Under the pieces are notes generated by a model. It worked only from the letters and a program-made list of their open reading frames with translations. It was not told the origin of the DNA and did not search any database. A DNA stretch of 64,000 nucleotides. Source: Streptomyces althioticus (lineage in GTDB: Bacteria > Actinomycetota > Actinomycetes > Streptomycetales > Streptomycetaceae). A program made the translations under genes and the position numbers. Numbering within the stretch: position 1 is the first letter of the stretch; the number at the start of each line of letters is the position of its first letter. The DNA is taken from positions 248,001-312,000 of the forward strand of contig BMSW01000003.1 in NCBI GenBank assembly GCA_014649355.1. The letters run 5' to 3'. Shown here piece after piece: positions 7,139-15,026 of the stretch.

Positions 7139-8182
7139 TCACGGTCTGCGGGCGATCAGGCGGTAGGTGTTGGCGAGCGGGGTGTGGCGGGCCAGGGGGG
7201 ACAGGGCCAGGTCCACCGCCGCCGCCGCGACGACCAGGGGGGTGCCCGCGCGGAGGAGGGCCGTGCGCAGGCGTTGCTCGGCCGGGGAGGGCGGGATCGC
7301 CCGCCAGGGGGTGTCCGGGGCGGGGAGGGCGTGGGAGAGGGCGAGGGCGGTGAGGCCGGCCAGGTCGTGCGGGACGTGGGCGGCGCGGTGGCCGGCGGTG
7401 ACGATCTGGCAGCCCCGCGCCTCGAGTTCCGCGCGGAGGTTGCGGCGGGGCAACAGGTGCAGCCGGCGTGGCTGGTCGTAGGGCAGCCACCAGCGGCCGA
7501 ACAGGGCGGCGTACGCACAGCGGGGGTCCAGCGTCTCGATCAGCAGGTGCCCGCCGGGGCGCAGGGCGTCGAGGGCGGCGTGGAGTTCGGCGCGCGGGTC
7601 GGTGGTGCGCTCCAGGTGGTGCAGCAGGCTGACCACGTCGTAGCGGCCGGCCAGCCGGGCCAGCACCCCGGGGTCGGTGAGCGGCCCCACGTGCGCCTCC
7701 TCGATCCTGCCGAGCTCGCGGGCCTGTTCGACGCGCGGGGTGAGGTCGGTGCCGTCGAAGGCGGTGTACGGGAAGAACTCCCGCGCGGTGTCCGGGAATC
7801 GGGCGAGCCCGGTGCCGACGTCCAGCCAGCTCTCCGGTTCGCCGTACGGCAGCATCGCGCGGGCCGTGGCGCGGCGGCGGTGGCGTACGGCGTGCAGGGC
7901 GAGGACCCGTTCGGTGGCCGGGTCGCGGGGGGCGCCGCGCACCGCCCGCCGGTAGAAGGCCAGGCCTTCGGGCGTGAGCCGGGGGTTCTGGAAGGTGTGG
8001 CCGCAGTCCCGGCACTCGTCGACGGTGAACAGCCCGGGCCGGTGCCGGCGCAGGTCCCCCGTTCTCAGCCGGGTGCGCAGCCGCGCGGATCCGCACCAGG
8101 GGCAGTCGGGGCGGCGCGGTTCGTGCACGCGGGCGGAGCCGTGCGGGGCGGGGAACGCGGTGTCGGGGGCGGTGGCGGACAT
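7139..8182 (-). CDS. Zinc-ribbon class I methyltransferase
   Basis: 347 aa. Starts with a zinc-ribbon: CPWCGSARLRTRL (Cys pair) then CRDCGHTFQNPRLTPEGL (second Cys pair) in the first 75 residues. It is followed by a Rossmann methyltransferase core with ESWLDVGTGLARFPDTA, FDGTDLTP, YDVVSLLHHLERTTDP and LDALRPGGHLLIETLDP. This two-part layout (a CxxC ribbon before a Methyltransf_23-type core) occurs in methyltransferases acting on sugars, lipids or small molecules; the substrate here is unknown. ATG at 8182 has GGGAG 7 nt upstream. Divergent from cobT, which may be chance. Confidence 0.87.
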   Translation of the reverse strand: MSATAPDTAFPAPHGSARVHEPRRPDCPWCGSARLRTRLRTGDLRRHRPGLFTVDECRDCGHTFQNPRLTPEGLAFYRRAVRGAPRDPATERVLALHAVRHRRRATARAMLPYGEPESWLDVGTGLARFPDTAREFFPYTAFDGTDLTPRVEQARELGRIEEAHVGPLTDPGVLARLAGRYDVVSLLHHLERTTDPRAELHAALDALRPGGHLLIETLDPRCAYAALFGRWWLPYDQPRRLHLLPRRNLRAELEARGCQIVTAGHRAAHVPHDLAGLTALALSHALPAPDTPWRAIPPSPAEQRLRTALLRAGTPLVVAAAAVDLALSPLARHTPLANTYRLIARRP

Positions 8183-8392
8183 GGGGCGGCTCCCGGCGTG
8201 AGGTCGTACGGCACGCGGGTGGCGCGACGTGCGGGGACGGTCGGGGACGGACGGAGGGATCTCCGGCATTCCCGAGCAAAACGTTACGTACGGGAGGGCC
8301 TCACGGGGTGGATCACCGCCGGGGTGGCGTGGTGGGGGTGAGGGCGCGAACGCGGGGACGACCGGCGCTCCGGGGTGTTCGACGAGGGCCGG
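8183..8392. other. Intergenic region between the methyltransferase gene and cobT
   Basis: I looked for a cobalamin riboswitch (B12 box and its paired arms) and do not see one. A short partly symmetric AT-richer spot (AAACGTTACGTACGG) near 8279 may hold the leftward promoter. Confidence 0.4.
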
Positions 8393-8398
8393 TACTGT
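8393..8398 (+). promoter_or_regulatory. -10 hexamer of a probable leaderless cobT transcript
   Basis: TACTGT ends 7 nt before the ATG at 8406 and no Shine-Dalgarno sequence is present. Confidence 0.55.
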
Positions 8399-8405
8399 TC
8401 GGCGA

Positions 8406-9470
8406 ATGAGCTCGCTTAATCTCGACGACTTCACCGATCTGATCGAGCGTCCGGACGGCGGGGTGCGCCGCGACGCGGAGGAGCACCGGGCCCGTCTGGT
8501 CGTGCCGCCCGGGTCGCTGGGCCGCCTGGACGACCTGGGTGAGTGGCTGGCGGCGGCGCAGTCCTCGGTGCCGGTGCGGCCGGTGGAGCGGCCGCGGGTG
8601 GTGCTGTTCGCGGGCGACCACGGGATCGCCGGGCGGGAGGTGTCCGCGCGTCCGGCGGGCACCGCCGTGGAGCTGGTGCGGGACGTGCTGGAAGGCGGCC
8701 GGCCGGTCTCGGTGCTGGCGCGCCGGCTGGACGTGCCGGTGCGGGTGGTCGACATGGCGCTGGACTGCGACCCGGCGTCGCTGCCCGAGGACGTCGTACG
8801 CCACCGGGTGCGGCGCGGCAGCGGGAGCATCGACGTCGAGGACGCGCTGACCCTGGAGGAGGCCGAGGCGGCGTTCCGCGCGGGGATGGCCGTGGCGGAC
8901 GAGGAGGCCGACTCCGGCACGGACCTGGTGGTGCTCGGCGACATCAGCGTCGGCGGCACGACCGCTGCGGGCACGCTGGTCGCCGCGCTGTGCGGGACGG
9001 ACGCGTCGGTGGTGACCGGGCGCGGCGGCCTGGCGATCGACGACCTGGCGTGGATGCGCAAGTGCGCGGCGATCCGGGACGCGTTGCGGCGGGCGCGGCC
9101 GGTGCTGGGGGATCAGCTGCGGCTGCTGGCGACGGTGGGCGGGGCGGATCTCACCGCGATGACCGGGTTCCTGCTGCAGAGCGCGGTGCGGAAGCTGCCG
9201 GTGCTGCTGGACGGGGTGGTGACGGCGGCGTGCGCGCTGGTGGCGCAGCGGGTGGCGTTCCGGGCGCCGGACTGGTGGCTGGCGTCGCACGCGAGTGGGG
9301 AGCCGGGGCAGGCGAAGGCGTTGGACCGGATGGCGCTCGAGCCGGTGCTGCCGCGGGGGGTTGCGGTGGGGGAAGGGGCGGGGGCGTTGTTGGCGTTGCC
9401 GTTGGTGCAGGCGGCTGCGGCGCTGGCCGCGGAGTTGCCGGTTCGGCAGGAACTCGTCAAGGACGCGTGA
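8406..9470 (+). CDS. cobT: CobT: nicotinate-nucleotide-dimethylbenzimidazole phosphoribosyltransferase
   Basis: 354 aa, normal length for CobT. Shows PPGSLGRLDDLGEWLA near the N-terminus, VVLFAGDHGIAGREVSARP, the glycine-rich LVVLGDISVGGTTAAGTLVAALCG, and the C-terminal VAVGEGAGALLALPLVQAAA that carries the catalytic Glu. The enzyme moves phosphoribose from nicotinate mononucleotide to dimethylbenzimidazole, giving alpha-ribazole phosphate for the lower ligand of B12. ATG at 8406 is supported by the TACTGT box 7 nt upstream. Towards the 3' end the gene uses TTG leucine codons unusually often. A repeat cluster follows its stop. Confidence 0.95.
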   Translation: MSSLNLDDFTDLIERPDGGVRRDAEEHRARLVVPPGSLGRLDDLGEWLAAAQSSVPVRPVERPRVVLFAGDHGIAGREVSARPAGTAVELVRDVLEGGRPVSVLARRLDVPVRVVDMALDCDPASLPEDVVRHRVRRGSGSIDVEDALTLEEAEAAFRAGMAVADEEADSGTDLVVLGDISVGGTTAAGTLVAALCGTDASVVTGRGGLAIDDLAWMRKCAAIRDALRRARPVLGDQLRLLATVGGADLTAMTGFLLQSAVRKLPVLLDGVVTAACALVAQRVAFRAPDWWLASHASGEPGQAKALDRMALEPVLPRGVAVGEGAGALLALPLVQAAAALAAELPVRQELVKDA

Positions 9471-9529
9471 GGTCGGCGCCCTGAGGGGGCGCGGGGCGCT
9501 TTTCGGGACGCGGGAGGGGAACGCCGTTC

Positions 9530-9550
9530 AGGGGCTCGGGGAACTGCGCG
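9530..9550 (-). repeat. Inverted, slightly degenerate copy of the core repeat
   Basis: Reads AGGGGCTCGGGGAACTGCGC on the plus strand, the complement of the core with one change, and can pair with the direct copy at 9631-9650. Confidence 0.7.
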
Positions 9551-9600
9551 AACGGGAGTGGACCTGCGGGGCCTTCGAAGCACAGGGAGGGACCCTCACG

Positions 9601-9661
9601 CCTCGGGGGCTTCGCCCCCGAACCCCCTTCGCGCAGTTCCCCGCGCCCCTGAGGGGTGATG
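9601..9661 (+). repeat. Composite repeat: CTTCG hairpin, ACCCCCTT spacer and core repeat
   Basis: CGGGGG-CTTCG-CCCCCG hairpin (9604-9620), then ACCCCCTT, then the core (9631-9650) and a GGGGTGA tail. The same order of parts, about 90 percent alike by eye, recurs at 23250-23312. Confidence 0.8.
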
Positions 9662-9706
9662 ACACTTCCCCGCGTTCCCAGGGGCGGGCGGGTTCCGCCA
9701 CCGTTT

Positions 9707-9878
9707 GCGCGGTTCCCCGCGCCCCTGGAGGGTGATGGCCCTTCACCGGGTTTTCAGGGCCAGGTGCGGTGCGCCGCCGTTTGCGCAGTTCCCCGCGCCC
9801 CTGGAGGGTGATGGCCCTTCACCGGGTTTTCAGGGGCAGGTGTGGTGCGCCACCGTTCGCGCAGTTCCCCGCGCCCCT
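9707..9878 (+). repeat. Tandem array of about 76-bp units, 2.3 copies
   Basis: Units start at 9707, 9784 and 9859, each with the core. The first two continue with GGAGGGTGATGGCCCTTCAC and CGGGTTTTCAGGG, almost identical to each other. The third is cut off by the stop of the next gene. Confidence 0.85.
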
Positions 9879-9879
9879 T

Positions 9880-10620
9880 TCAGGGGCGGTCGGGTTTGCC
9901 GCCCAGCCAGTCCTGGATCGTCCGTGCCGGGCGGGACCACCGGCGGTCGTGGTGGTAGGCCCGCAGCAGCGCCTTCGCGCGGGCGCGATGGCGGCGGCGG
10001 TAGAAGCGTTTCGCCCACGGTGACCCAGGCCGGGCCAGCCGCAGGGAGCCGACGAGCGCCACCACCGGGACGATCACCCCGAAGACCGCGAGCCGCACCT
10101 TCCCCTTGCTCAGCGCGATCAGCGCGAAGCAGAAGTTCACCGCGACGCCGGTCAGCGCGCCCGCGCGGTTCTGGAGTTCCTGCTGGGACAGGTCGTTGAC
10201 GCCGAACGGCGCGAACCCGGCCAGCAGCAGGACGACCAGCGCCGCCGTCAGCACCACCATCTCCACGCTCTTGCGCCCGGCCTCGGACCAGTACACGTCG
10301 TCCAGGTGGAGGATCAGCGCGAACTCGTCGAGGACGAGCCCCGCGCCGACGCCGAACAGCACCGCGCTGAGGTACGGGCCGAAGCCGTGCCCCCCGCTCG
10401 CCACCGCGCCGAAGCCGCCGACGACGGTGAGGATGACGCCGGGCACCACGTGGTGGACGTGCACCGAGCCGGCGGTGACGTTGCCGAAGGGTCCTTTGCC
10501 GGCCCGGATCAGGCGGGTGATGATCCGCGTGATCACGAAGGTGAGGACGAACGCGGTCAGGGCGAGGAGCAGTGGGAGCTTGCCCGGCTCGATGATGTTC
10601 CGCTCCAACCACTGTCCCAT
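9880..10620 (-). CDS. Conserved integral membrane protein, function unknown
   Basis: 246 aa. Starts MGQWLERNIIEPGKLPLLLALTAF (helix 1), then a loop with VTAGSVHVHHVVPGV and further helices: LSAVLFGVGAGLVLDEFALIL, MVVLTAALVVLLLAGFAPFG, FCFALIALSKGKVRLAVFGVIV. About five or six membrane segments, with a basic cytoplasmic tail (FYRRRHRARAKALLRAYHHDRRWSRP). The VHVHHVVPG and LDEFALILHLDDVYW segments look conserved and carry His and Asp residues that could bind metal, but I know no function. Divergent from cobS with 60 bp between starts. Confidence 0.85.
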   Translation of the reverse strand: MGQWLERNIIEPGKLPLLLALTAFVLTFVITRIITRLIRAGKGPFGNVTAGSVHVHHVVPGVILTVVGGFGAVASGGHGFGPYLSAVLFGVGAGLVLDEFALILHLDDVYWSEAGRKSVEMVVLTAALVVLLLAGFAPFGVNDLSQQELQNRAGALTGVAVNFCFALIALSKGKVRLAVFGVIVPVVALVGSLRLARPGSPWAKRFYRRRHRARAKALLRAYHHDRRWSRPARTIQDWLGGKPDRP

Positions 10621-10668
10621 ATGCGTACTTTATTCATGGCCCCGCCGGGCGCCCTGGTGACCGCCGGG

Positions 10669-10674
10669 TAATCT
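10669..10674 (+). promoter_or_regulatory. -10 hexamer of a probable leaderless cobS transcript
   Basis: TAATCT ends 6 nt before the GTG at 10681, with no Shine-Dalgarno sequence. Confidence 0.5.
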
Positions 10675-10680
10675 GCGCCG

Positions 10681-11490
10681 GTGTCCGAGCCCTCCCCCGC
10701 GTCCCCCGCGCCCTCCGCCTCCCCCGCCGACGGCCTCCGCTTCGCCTTCGGCACCCTCACCGTGCTCCCGGCCGGGCTGACCCGCTGGGACCGTCCGGCC
10801 GCGCGGGCGGGCATGCTCTGCGCGCCCGTGGTCGGCCTGGTTGTGGGCGTGCTCGCCGCCGCGACGGGACTGGCGCTGCTCGCCCTCGGGGCGGGGGCGC
10901 CGCTCGCCGCCGTGGCCTCCGTCGCCGTGCCGGCCGCGCTGACGCGGGGGCTGCACCTGGACGGGCTGGCCGACACCGCGGACGGTCTGGGCAGCGGCAG
11001 GCCCGCCGAGGACGCGCTGCGGATCATGAAGCAGTCGGACGTCGGACCGTTCGGGGTCCTCACGCTGGTGCTCGTACTGCTGGCGCAGGTGGCGGCGCTG
11101 GCGCAGGCGTACGGCGGTTCCTGGGCGCGGGGCGCGCTGGCCGCCGTGGCGTCGGCGGTCGCGGGGCGGGTCGCGCTCACCCTGGCCGCGCGCACCGGCG
11201 TGCCGGCCGCCCGGCCGGAGGGACTGGGCGCGGCGGTCGCGGGCGTGGTGCCGGTGCGGGGCGCGGCGGCGGTCGCGTTCCTCGCGGCCGGGCTGCTCGC
11301 GGGCGCGGGCGCGGCGCTGGGGGCGTACGACGCGGTGCGCGCCGGGCTGGCGGTGGTGTTGGCGGCCGGGGCGGCCGAACTGCTGCTGCGGCGCTGTGTG
11401 CGGCGGTTCGGCGGGGTGACCGGCGACGTGTTCGGCGGGGTCGCGGAGACGGCGGCGACGACCGCGCTCGTCGTCATGTCACTGGGCTGA
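10681..11490 (+). CDS. cobS: CobS: adenosylcobinamide-GDP ribazoletransferase
   Basis: 269 aa integral membrane protein. Shows LRFAFGTLTVLPAG near the start, the family signature LHLDGLADTADGLGSGR, then ALRIMKQSDVGPFGVLTLVLVLL, and several Ala/Val/Leu membrane helices. CobS joins adenosylcobinamide-GDP (made by CobU) to alpha-ribazole (from CobT), the last step of the nucleotide loop of cobalamin. The C-terminal segment VRRFGGVTGDVFGGVAE carries conserved Gly and Asp residues. GTG start fixed by the -10 box and by where the family begins. Confidence 0.95.
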   Translation: MSEPSPASPAPSASPADGLRFAFGTLTVLPAGLTRWDRPAARAGMLCAPVVGLVVGVLAAATGLALLALGAGAPLAAVASVAVPAALTRGLHLDGLADTADGLGSGRPAEDALRIMKQSDVGPFGVLTLVLVLLAQVAALAQAYGGSWARGALAAVASAVAGRVALTLAARTGVPAARPEGLGAAVAGVVPVRGAAAVAFLAAGLLAGAGAALGAYDAVRAGLAVVLAAGAAELLLRRCVRRFGGVTGDVFGGVAETAATTALVVMSLG

Positions 11491-11572
11491 AACGATCTTC
11501 GCCACCCTCTGGGGGCCCCTCCGCCGCGCCACTACCCTGTGAAGCCAATCGACAGACACACGGGGGACGTTG

Positions 11573-12178
11573 ATGTCGGCATTTCGTCGTGCCACTGCCT
11601 GGTTGATCGACTTCGCGCTGGTGGTGGCGCTGGCCTCGCTGCTGGCGGTGCTCACCTTCAACCGGATGTCCGAGCTGGTGACCGACGTGCCCGAACTGGC
11701 CGCGCGCGGCGGCTTCGACCTGCTCACCTCGCGCGGGGACGTGCTGGACGCGTCGGCCGGTCTGGGCACGTCGCTGTGGGACAAGTCGATGGGGTACGTG
11801 CAGCAGGCGTTCGGGCTGCTGGTCGTCGCCACCTTCCTCTACCAGTGGGCGTGCCTCGCCCTCGCCGGGCGGACCGCCGGCAAGGCCCTGACCGGGCTGA
11901 AGGTCGTGCCGCGCACGCCCCGCCGGGCGGCGCTGCGCGCGGCGGTGACCACGGCCACAGATGTCGCCGTGTACGCGGTGGCGTGCGTGCTGCTGGTCGA
12001 GGGCGAGATCGTGCTGTCGGTGCTGGTGTGGCTGGCCGCGGTGGTCCTGTTCCTGCTGAACGCGCTGCCGGTGCTGGGCGGGCGGCGGCGGTCCCTCGCC
12101 GACCGGGTCGCCGGGACCTCGGTGGCGTCCGTGGAGCTCAGCAGGTTCGCCGCCACGCGTCGAGTGACCACCTCTTGA
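11573..12178 (+). CDS. RDD-family membrane protein
   Basis: 201 aa. The RDD signature appears as FRRATAWLIDFALVVALASLLA at the start, AGKALTGLKVVPRTPRR in the middle and RRRSLADRVAGTSV near the end. Three hydrophobic helices (residues 10-28, about 82-105, about 150-170). RDD proteins are linked to ion or solute transport in some bacteria, but most have no known role. ATG at 11573 follows CGGGGGACG with good spacing. The last 41 bp overlap the convergent GH114 gene. Confidence 0.88.
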   Translation: MSAFRRATAWLIDFALVVALASLLAVLTFNRMSELVTDVPELAARGGFDLLTSRGDVLDASAGLGTSLWDKSMGYVQQAFGLLVVATFLYQWACLALAGRTAGKALTGLKVVPRTPRRAALRAAVTTATDVAVYAVACVLLVEGEIVLSVLVWLAAVVLFLLNALPVLGGRRRSLADRVAGTSVASVELSRFAATRRVTTS

Positions 12179-12959
12179 GCAGCGAGCTCAGTCCGAGCCG
12201 GCGGGAGTCGGCGCAGAAGCGGGCGGTGGGCAGCTCGTACTCGGCGTGGAAGACGGCCTTGCCCGCCTCCACGAACGGGGTGAGCCGCTCGCACTCGCCG
12301 TACTGGGCGCACTGCTCGTTGACCGCGAAGTCGAAGTCGCCGACCAGCTCCGGGATCTGGTCCAGGTCGTTCTTCAGGCCGACCGCCATGCCGCGTTCGT
12401 GCGCCAGCCGGGCGATCAGCCTGTTGTAGCGGAGCTGGTCGCCGGCCGTGAGCGGGAACCCGGTGCGGTTGCGGTAGCCGTCCATGTTGTCCGGCTCGAC
12501 CGCGTCGAAGCCCTTGTCGCGGCACATGTCGAGGCGTTCGACCATCAGCGGCTCCAGGACGTCGGTGCGGCGGATGTCGAGCCAGCGCTCGCCCTCCCAG
12601 CCGTTGCCCCGGCCGATCACCGACCGGGGGAAGTCGTCCGCGTCCGGACGGAAGTCCTCCCAGGCCCCGGTGGACAGATAGCAGACGACCTTGCGGCCGT
12701 CACGGTGCAGCGCGTCGACGGTCTCCTTCGAGTGGTGGAAGCCGTCGATGTCGTAGACGGGCACGTCGACGGAGGTGTCCAGGCGGCCGGTGAGCTGCCA
12801 CTGCCACTCCAGACCGGGCCGCGGCCGCCACCACTCCCCCGGCCGCTCCCGCGACGTCTCCGACTCCGCGCCGCCCGAGCCGCCGGAGCCGCCGGAGCCC
12901 CCGGAACACCCCGTCAGCACCAGGGCCAGCAGCACGACGAGCACGCACGTTCTTCTCAC
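12138..12959 (-). CDS. Secreted lipoprotein of the endo-alpha-1,4-polygalactosaminidase family (GH114)
   Basis: 273 aa. Lipobox: VRRTCVLVVLLALVLTGCSG, with Cys about 18, then a Gly/Ser linker. The mature part begins WRPRPGLEWQWQLTGRLD and continues with VPVYDIDGF, VVCYLSTGAWEDFRPD, GFDAVEPDNMDGY and GLKNDLDQIPELV, the conserved blocks of the GH114 TIM-barrel (the Asp/Glu in DAVEPDN likely catalytic). The family cuts galactosaminogalactan-like polymers. GTG at 12959 has GGGGGAG 6 nt upstream. Its 3' end overlaps the convergent RDD gene by 41 bp. Confidence 0.88.
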   Translation of the reverse strand: MRRTCVLVVLLALVLTGCSGGSGGSGGSGGAESETSRERPGEWWRPRPGLEWQWQLTGRLDTSVDVPVYDIDGFHHSKETVDALHRDGRKVVCYLSTGAWEDFRPDADDFPRSVIGRGNGWEGERWLDIRRTDVLEPLMVERLDMCRDKGFDAVEPDNMDGYRNRTGFPLTAGDQLRYNRLIARLAHERGMAVGLKNDLDQIPELVGDFDFAVNEQCAQYGECERLTPFVEAGKAVFHAEYELPTARFCADSRRLGLSSLLKRWSLDAWRRTC

Positions 12960-13260
12960 AGGACGCTCCCCCACCTCACGGCCGCCGCACCCCCGCGGCA
13001 CGACGCCACCCCCATGATCGCCCCATGATCGCGCGGGCATCCCCGGGCCGTCGCGGGGCACCCGCCGCGCCGGGACGTGCGTGCACCGGCCATGAGTGCG
13101 GGCGCACACGCGCGTAGGCTCGGGGCCGAGTGTTCGCCGCACCGGGGGCGCCCCCGCCGGGATCGCACCCGGACGTCACGATTAGGGTCGGCTGCCGGGC
13201 CCGGTCGACCCACACCCTTCGGCCACTGAAACTTCACATCGGAAGCGAGAATTCACCACC

Positions 13261-14799
13261 GTGACTGCTCTGACTCTCAGCACCGCCGCGGTCGCCGGCC
13301 TGCGCGCCGACGCGATCGTGATCGGTGTCGCCAAGGGCTCCGCGTCCAAGCCCGGGGGACCCGTCGTCGCTCCGGGCGCCGAGGCCGTGGACCAGGCGTA
13401 CGACGGCAACCTGGCCGGTGTCCTGGAGACCCTCGGCGCGTCCGGTGCCGAGGGCGAGGTGACCAAGCTCCCCGCCCCCGCCGGCTTCAAGGCCCCGCTC
13501 GTTCTCGCGGTGGGCCTCGGTGCCCAGCCCCAGGAGGACTCCGGCTACGACGCCGAGGCGCTGCGCAAGGCGGCCGGTGTCGCCGCCCGCGCCCTCTCCG
13601 GCACGAAGAAGGCCGCGTTCGCGCTGCCCCTGACGGACGCCGCCGACGCCGCCGCGGTCGCCGAGGGCGTGCTGCTCGGCGCGTACTCCTTCGACGCCTA
13701 CAAGGACCAGGGCGACGCGAAGAACGGCAAGAACGCCAAGGCCCCGCTCGGTGAGGCCGCGCTGCTCGGCGGCAAGCCCCGCGACAAGGCGTACAAGGCG
13801 GCCGTCGAGCGCGCCGTCGCCGTGTCCGAGGAGCTCAACCGCGCCCGCGACCTGATCAACACCCCGCCAAACGACCTCAACCCCGAGGCGTTCGCCGCGG
13901 TCGCGCAGACCGCGGCGAAGGAGCACGGCATCAAGGTGCAGGTGCTCGACGAGAAGGCCCTCGTCAAGGGCGGCTACGGCGGCATCCTCGGCGTCGGCGC
14001 CGGCTCCGCGTCCGGCCCGCGCCTGGTGAAGCTGTCGTACACCTCGTCCAAGGCGAAGAAGCACATCGCGCTGGTCGGCAAGGGCATCACCTACGACTCG
14101 GGCGGCATCTCGCTGAAGCCGGCCGGCCACAACGAGACGATGAAGTGCGACATGAGCGGCGCCGCCGCCGTGTTCGCCGCGGTCGTCGCCGCCGCGCGCC
14201 TGGGCCTCGAGGTCAACGTCACCGGCTGGCTCGCGCTCGCCGAGAACATGCCCTCCGGCTCCGCGACCCGCCCGGGCGACGTGCTGCGCATGTACAGCGG
14301 CAAGACCGTCGAGGTGCTCAACACCGACGCCGAGGGCCGGCTGGTCCTGGCCGACGCGCTGTGGGCGGCCTCGCAGGAGAAGCCGGACGCCGTCGTGGAC
14401 GTGGCGACCCTGACCGGCGCCATGGTGCTGGCGCTGGGCAACCGCACCTTCGGCATCATGGCCAACGACGACGCCTTCCGCGCCCTGGTGCAGGAGGCCG
14501 CCGAGGAGGCGGGCGAGCCGGCCTGGCCGATGCCGCTGCCGGAGCACCTGCGCAAGGGCATGGAGTCGTCGACGGCCGACATCGCCAACATGGGCGAGCG
14601 GATGGGCGGCGGCCTGGTCGCCGGCCTGTTCCTGCGCGAGTTCGTCGGCGAGGGCATCACCTGGGCCCACCTCGACATCGCGGGCCCCGCCTTCAACGAG
14701 GGCGGCCCCTTCGGCTACACCCCCAAGGGCGGCACCGGTTCCGCGGTGCGGACCCTGGTGCGGCTCGCGGAGCGTGCCGCCGCGGGCGAGCTGAGCTGA
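13261..14799 (+). CDS. pepA: Leucyl aminopeptidase (M17, PepA)
   Basis: 512 aa, the usual size. N-terminal regulatory domain (about 1-180), then the catalytic domain with metal ligands in LVGKGITYDSGGISLKP (Lys, Asp), MKCDMSGAAAV (Asp) and the family signature NTDAEGRLVLADAL (Asp, Glu, Arg). The enzyme removes N-terminal residues in the cytoplasm using two divalent metals. GTG at 13261. A TAGGGT hexamer at 13183-13188 may be the -10 box. Next gene downstream on the same strand is lpd. Confidence 0.96.
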   Translation: MTALTLSTAAVAGLRADAIVIGVAKGSASKPGGPVVAPGAEAVDQAYDGNLAGVLETLGASGAEGEVTKLPAPAGFKAPLVLAVGLGAQPQEDSGYDAEALRKAAGVAARALSGTKKAAFALPLTDAADAAAVAEGVLLGAYSFDAYKDQGDAKNGKNAKAPLGEAALLGGKPRDKAYKAAVERAVAVSEELNRARDLINTPPNDLNPEAFAAVAQTAAKEHGIKVQVLDEKALVKGGYGGILGVGAGSASGPRLVKLSYTSSKAKKHIALVGKGITYDSGGISLKPAGHNETMKCDMSGAAAVFAAVVAAARLGLEVNVTGWLALAENMPSGSATRPGDVLRMYSGKTVEVLNTDAEGRLVLADALWAASQEKPDAVVDVATLTGAMVLALGNRTFGIMANDDAFRALVQEAAEEAGEPAWPMPLPEHLRKGMESSTADIANMGERMGGGLVAGLFLREFVGEGITWAHLDIAGPAFNEGGPFGYTPKGGTGSAVRTLVRLAERAAAGELS

Positions 14800-14809
14800 C
14801 GCGTCCTCG

Positions 14810-14851
14810 GGTGACGGGCCTCGTACGCGGGTGCGACGGGGCCCCGTCACC
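14810..14851 (+). terminator. Possible terminator after pepA
   Basis: 9-bp stem GGTGACGGG / CCCGTCACC with a 24-nt loop. The loop is long, so this is only a candidate. Confidence 0.4.
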
Positions 14852-15026
14852 GGGGAGTGGGACGTCTCACACCACGGCCCGGCGTCTCGTACGGCCCCGA
14901 CAAGTGCGAGGATAGGGCTCGGCAGGACAGGGCCCCACACAAGGGCCGAGAACATAGAGCGGCCGGACACCAGCCGCCGACCGGTCACTGGAGACCGGCG
15001 TGGCGCACATGCATGGAGGACGTGAC

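Larger units (their letters stand above)
9471..9879. repeat. 409-bp gene-free region packed with the GCGCAGTTCCCCGCGCCCCT repeat family
   Basis: Holds one inverted degenerate copy (9530-9550), a composite copy (9601-9661) and a tandem array (9707-9878). No plausible gene is present. It lies between cobT and the convergent membrane-protein gene, whose stop is only 2 bp from the last copy. Confidence 0.85.

Noticed and set aside
8183..8405. Cobalamin riboswitch before cobT
   Set aside because: No B12-box-like segment or matching arms; the short TACTGT-to-ATG distance suggests no leader at all.
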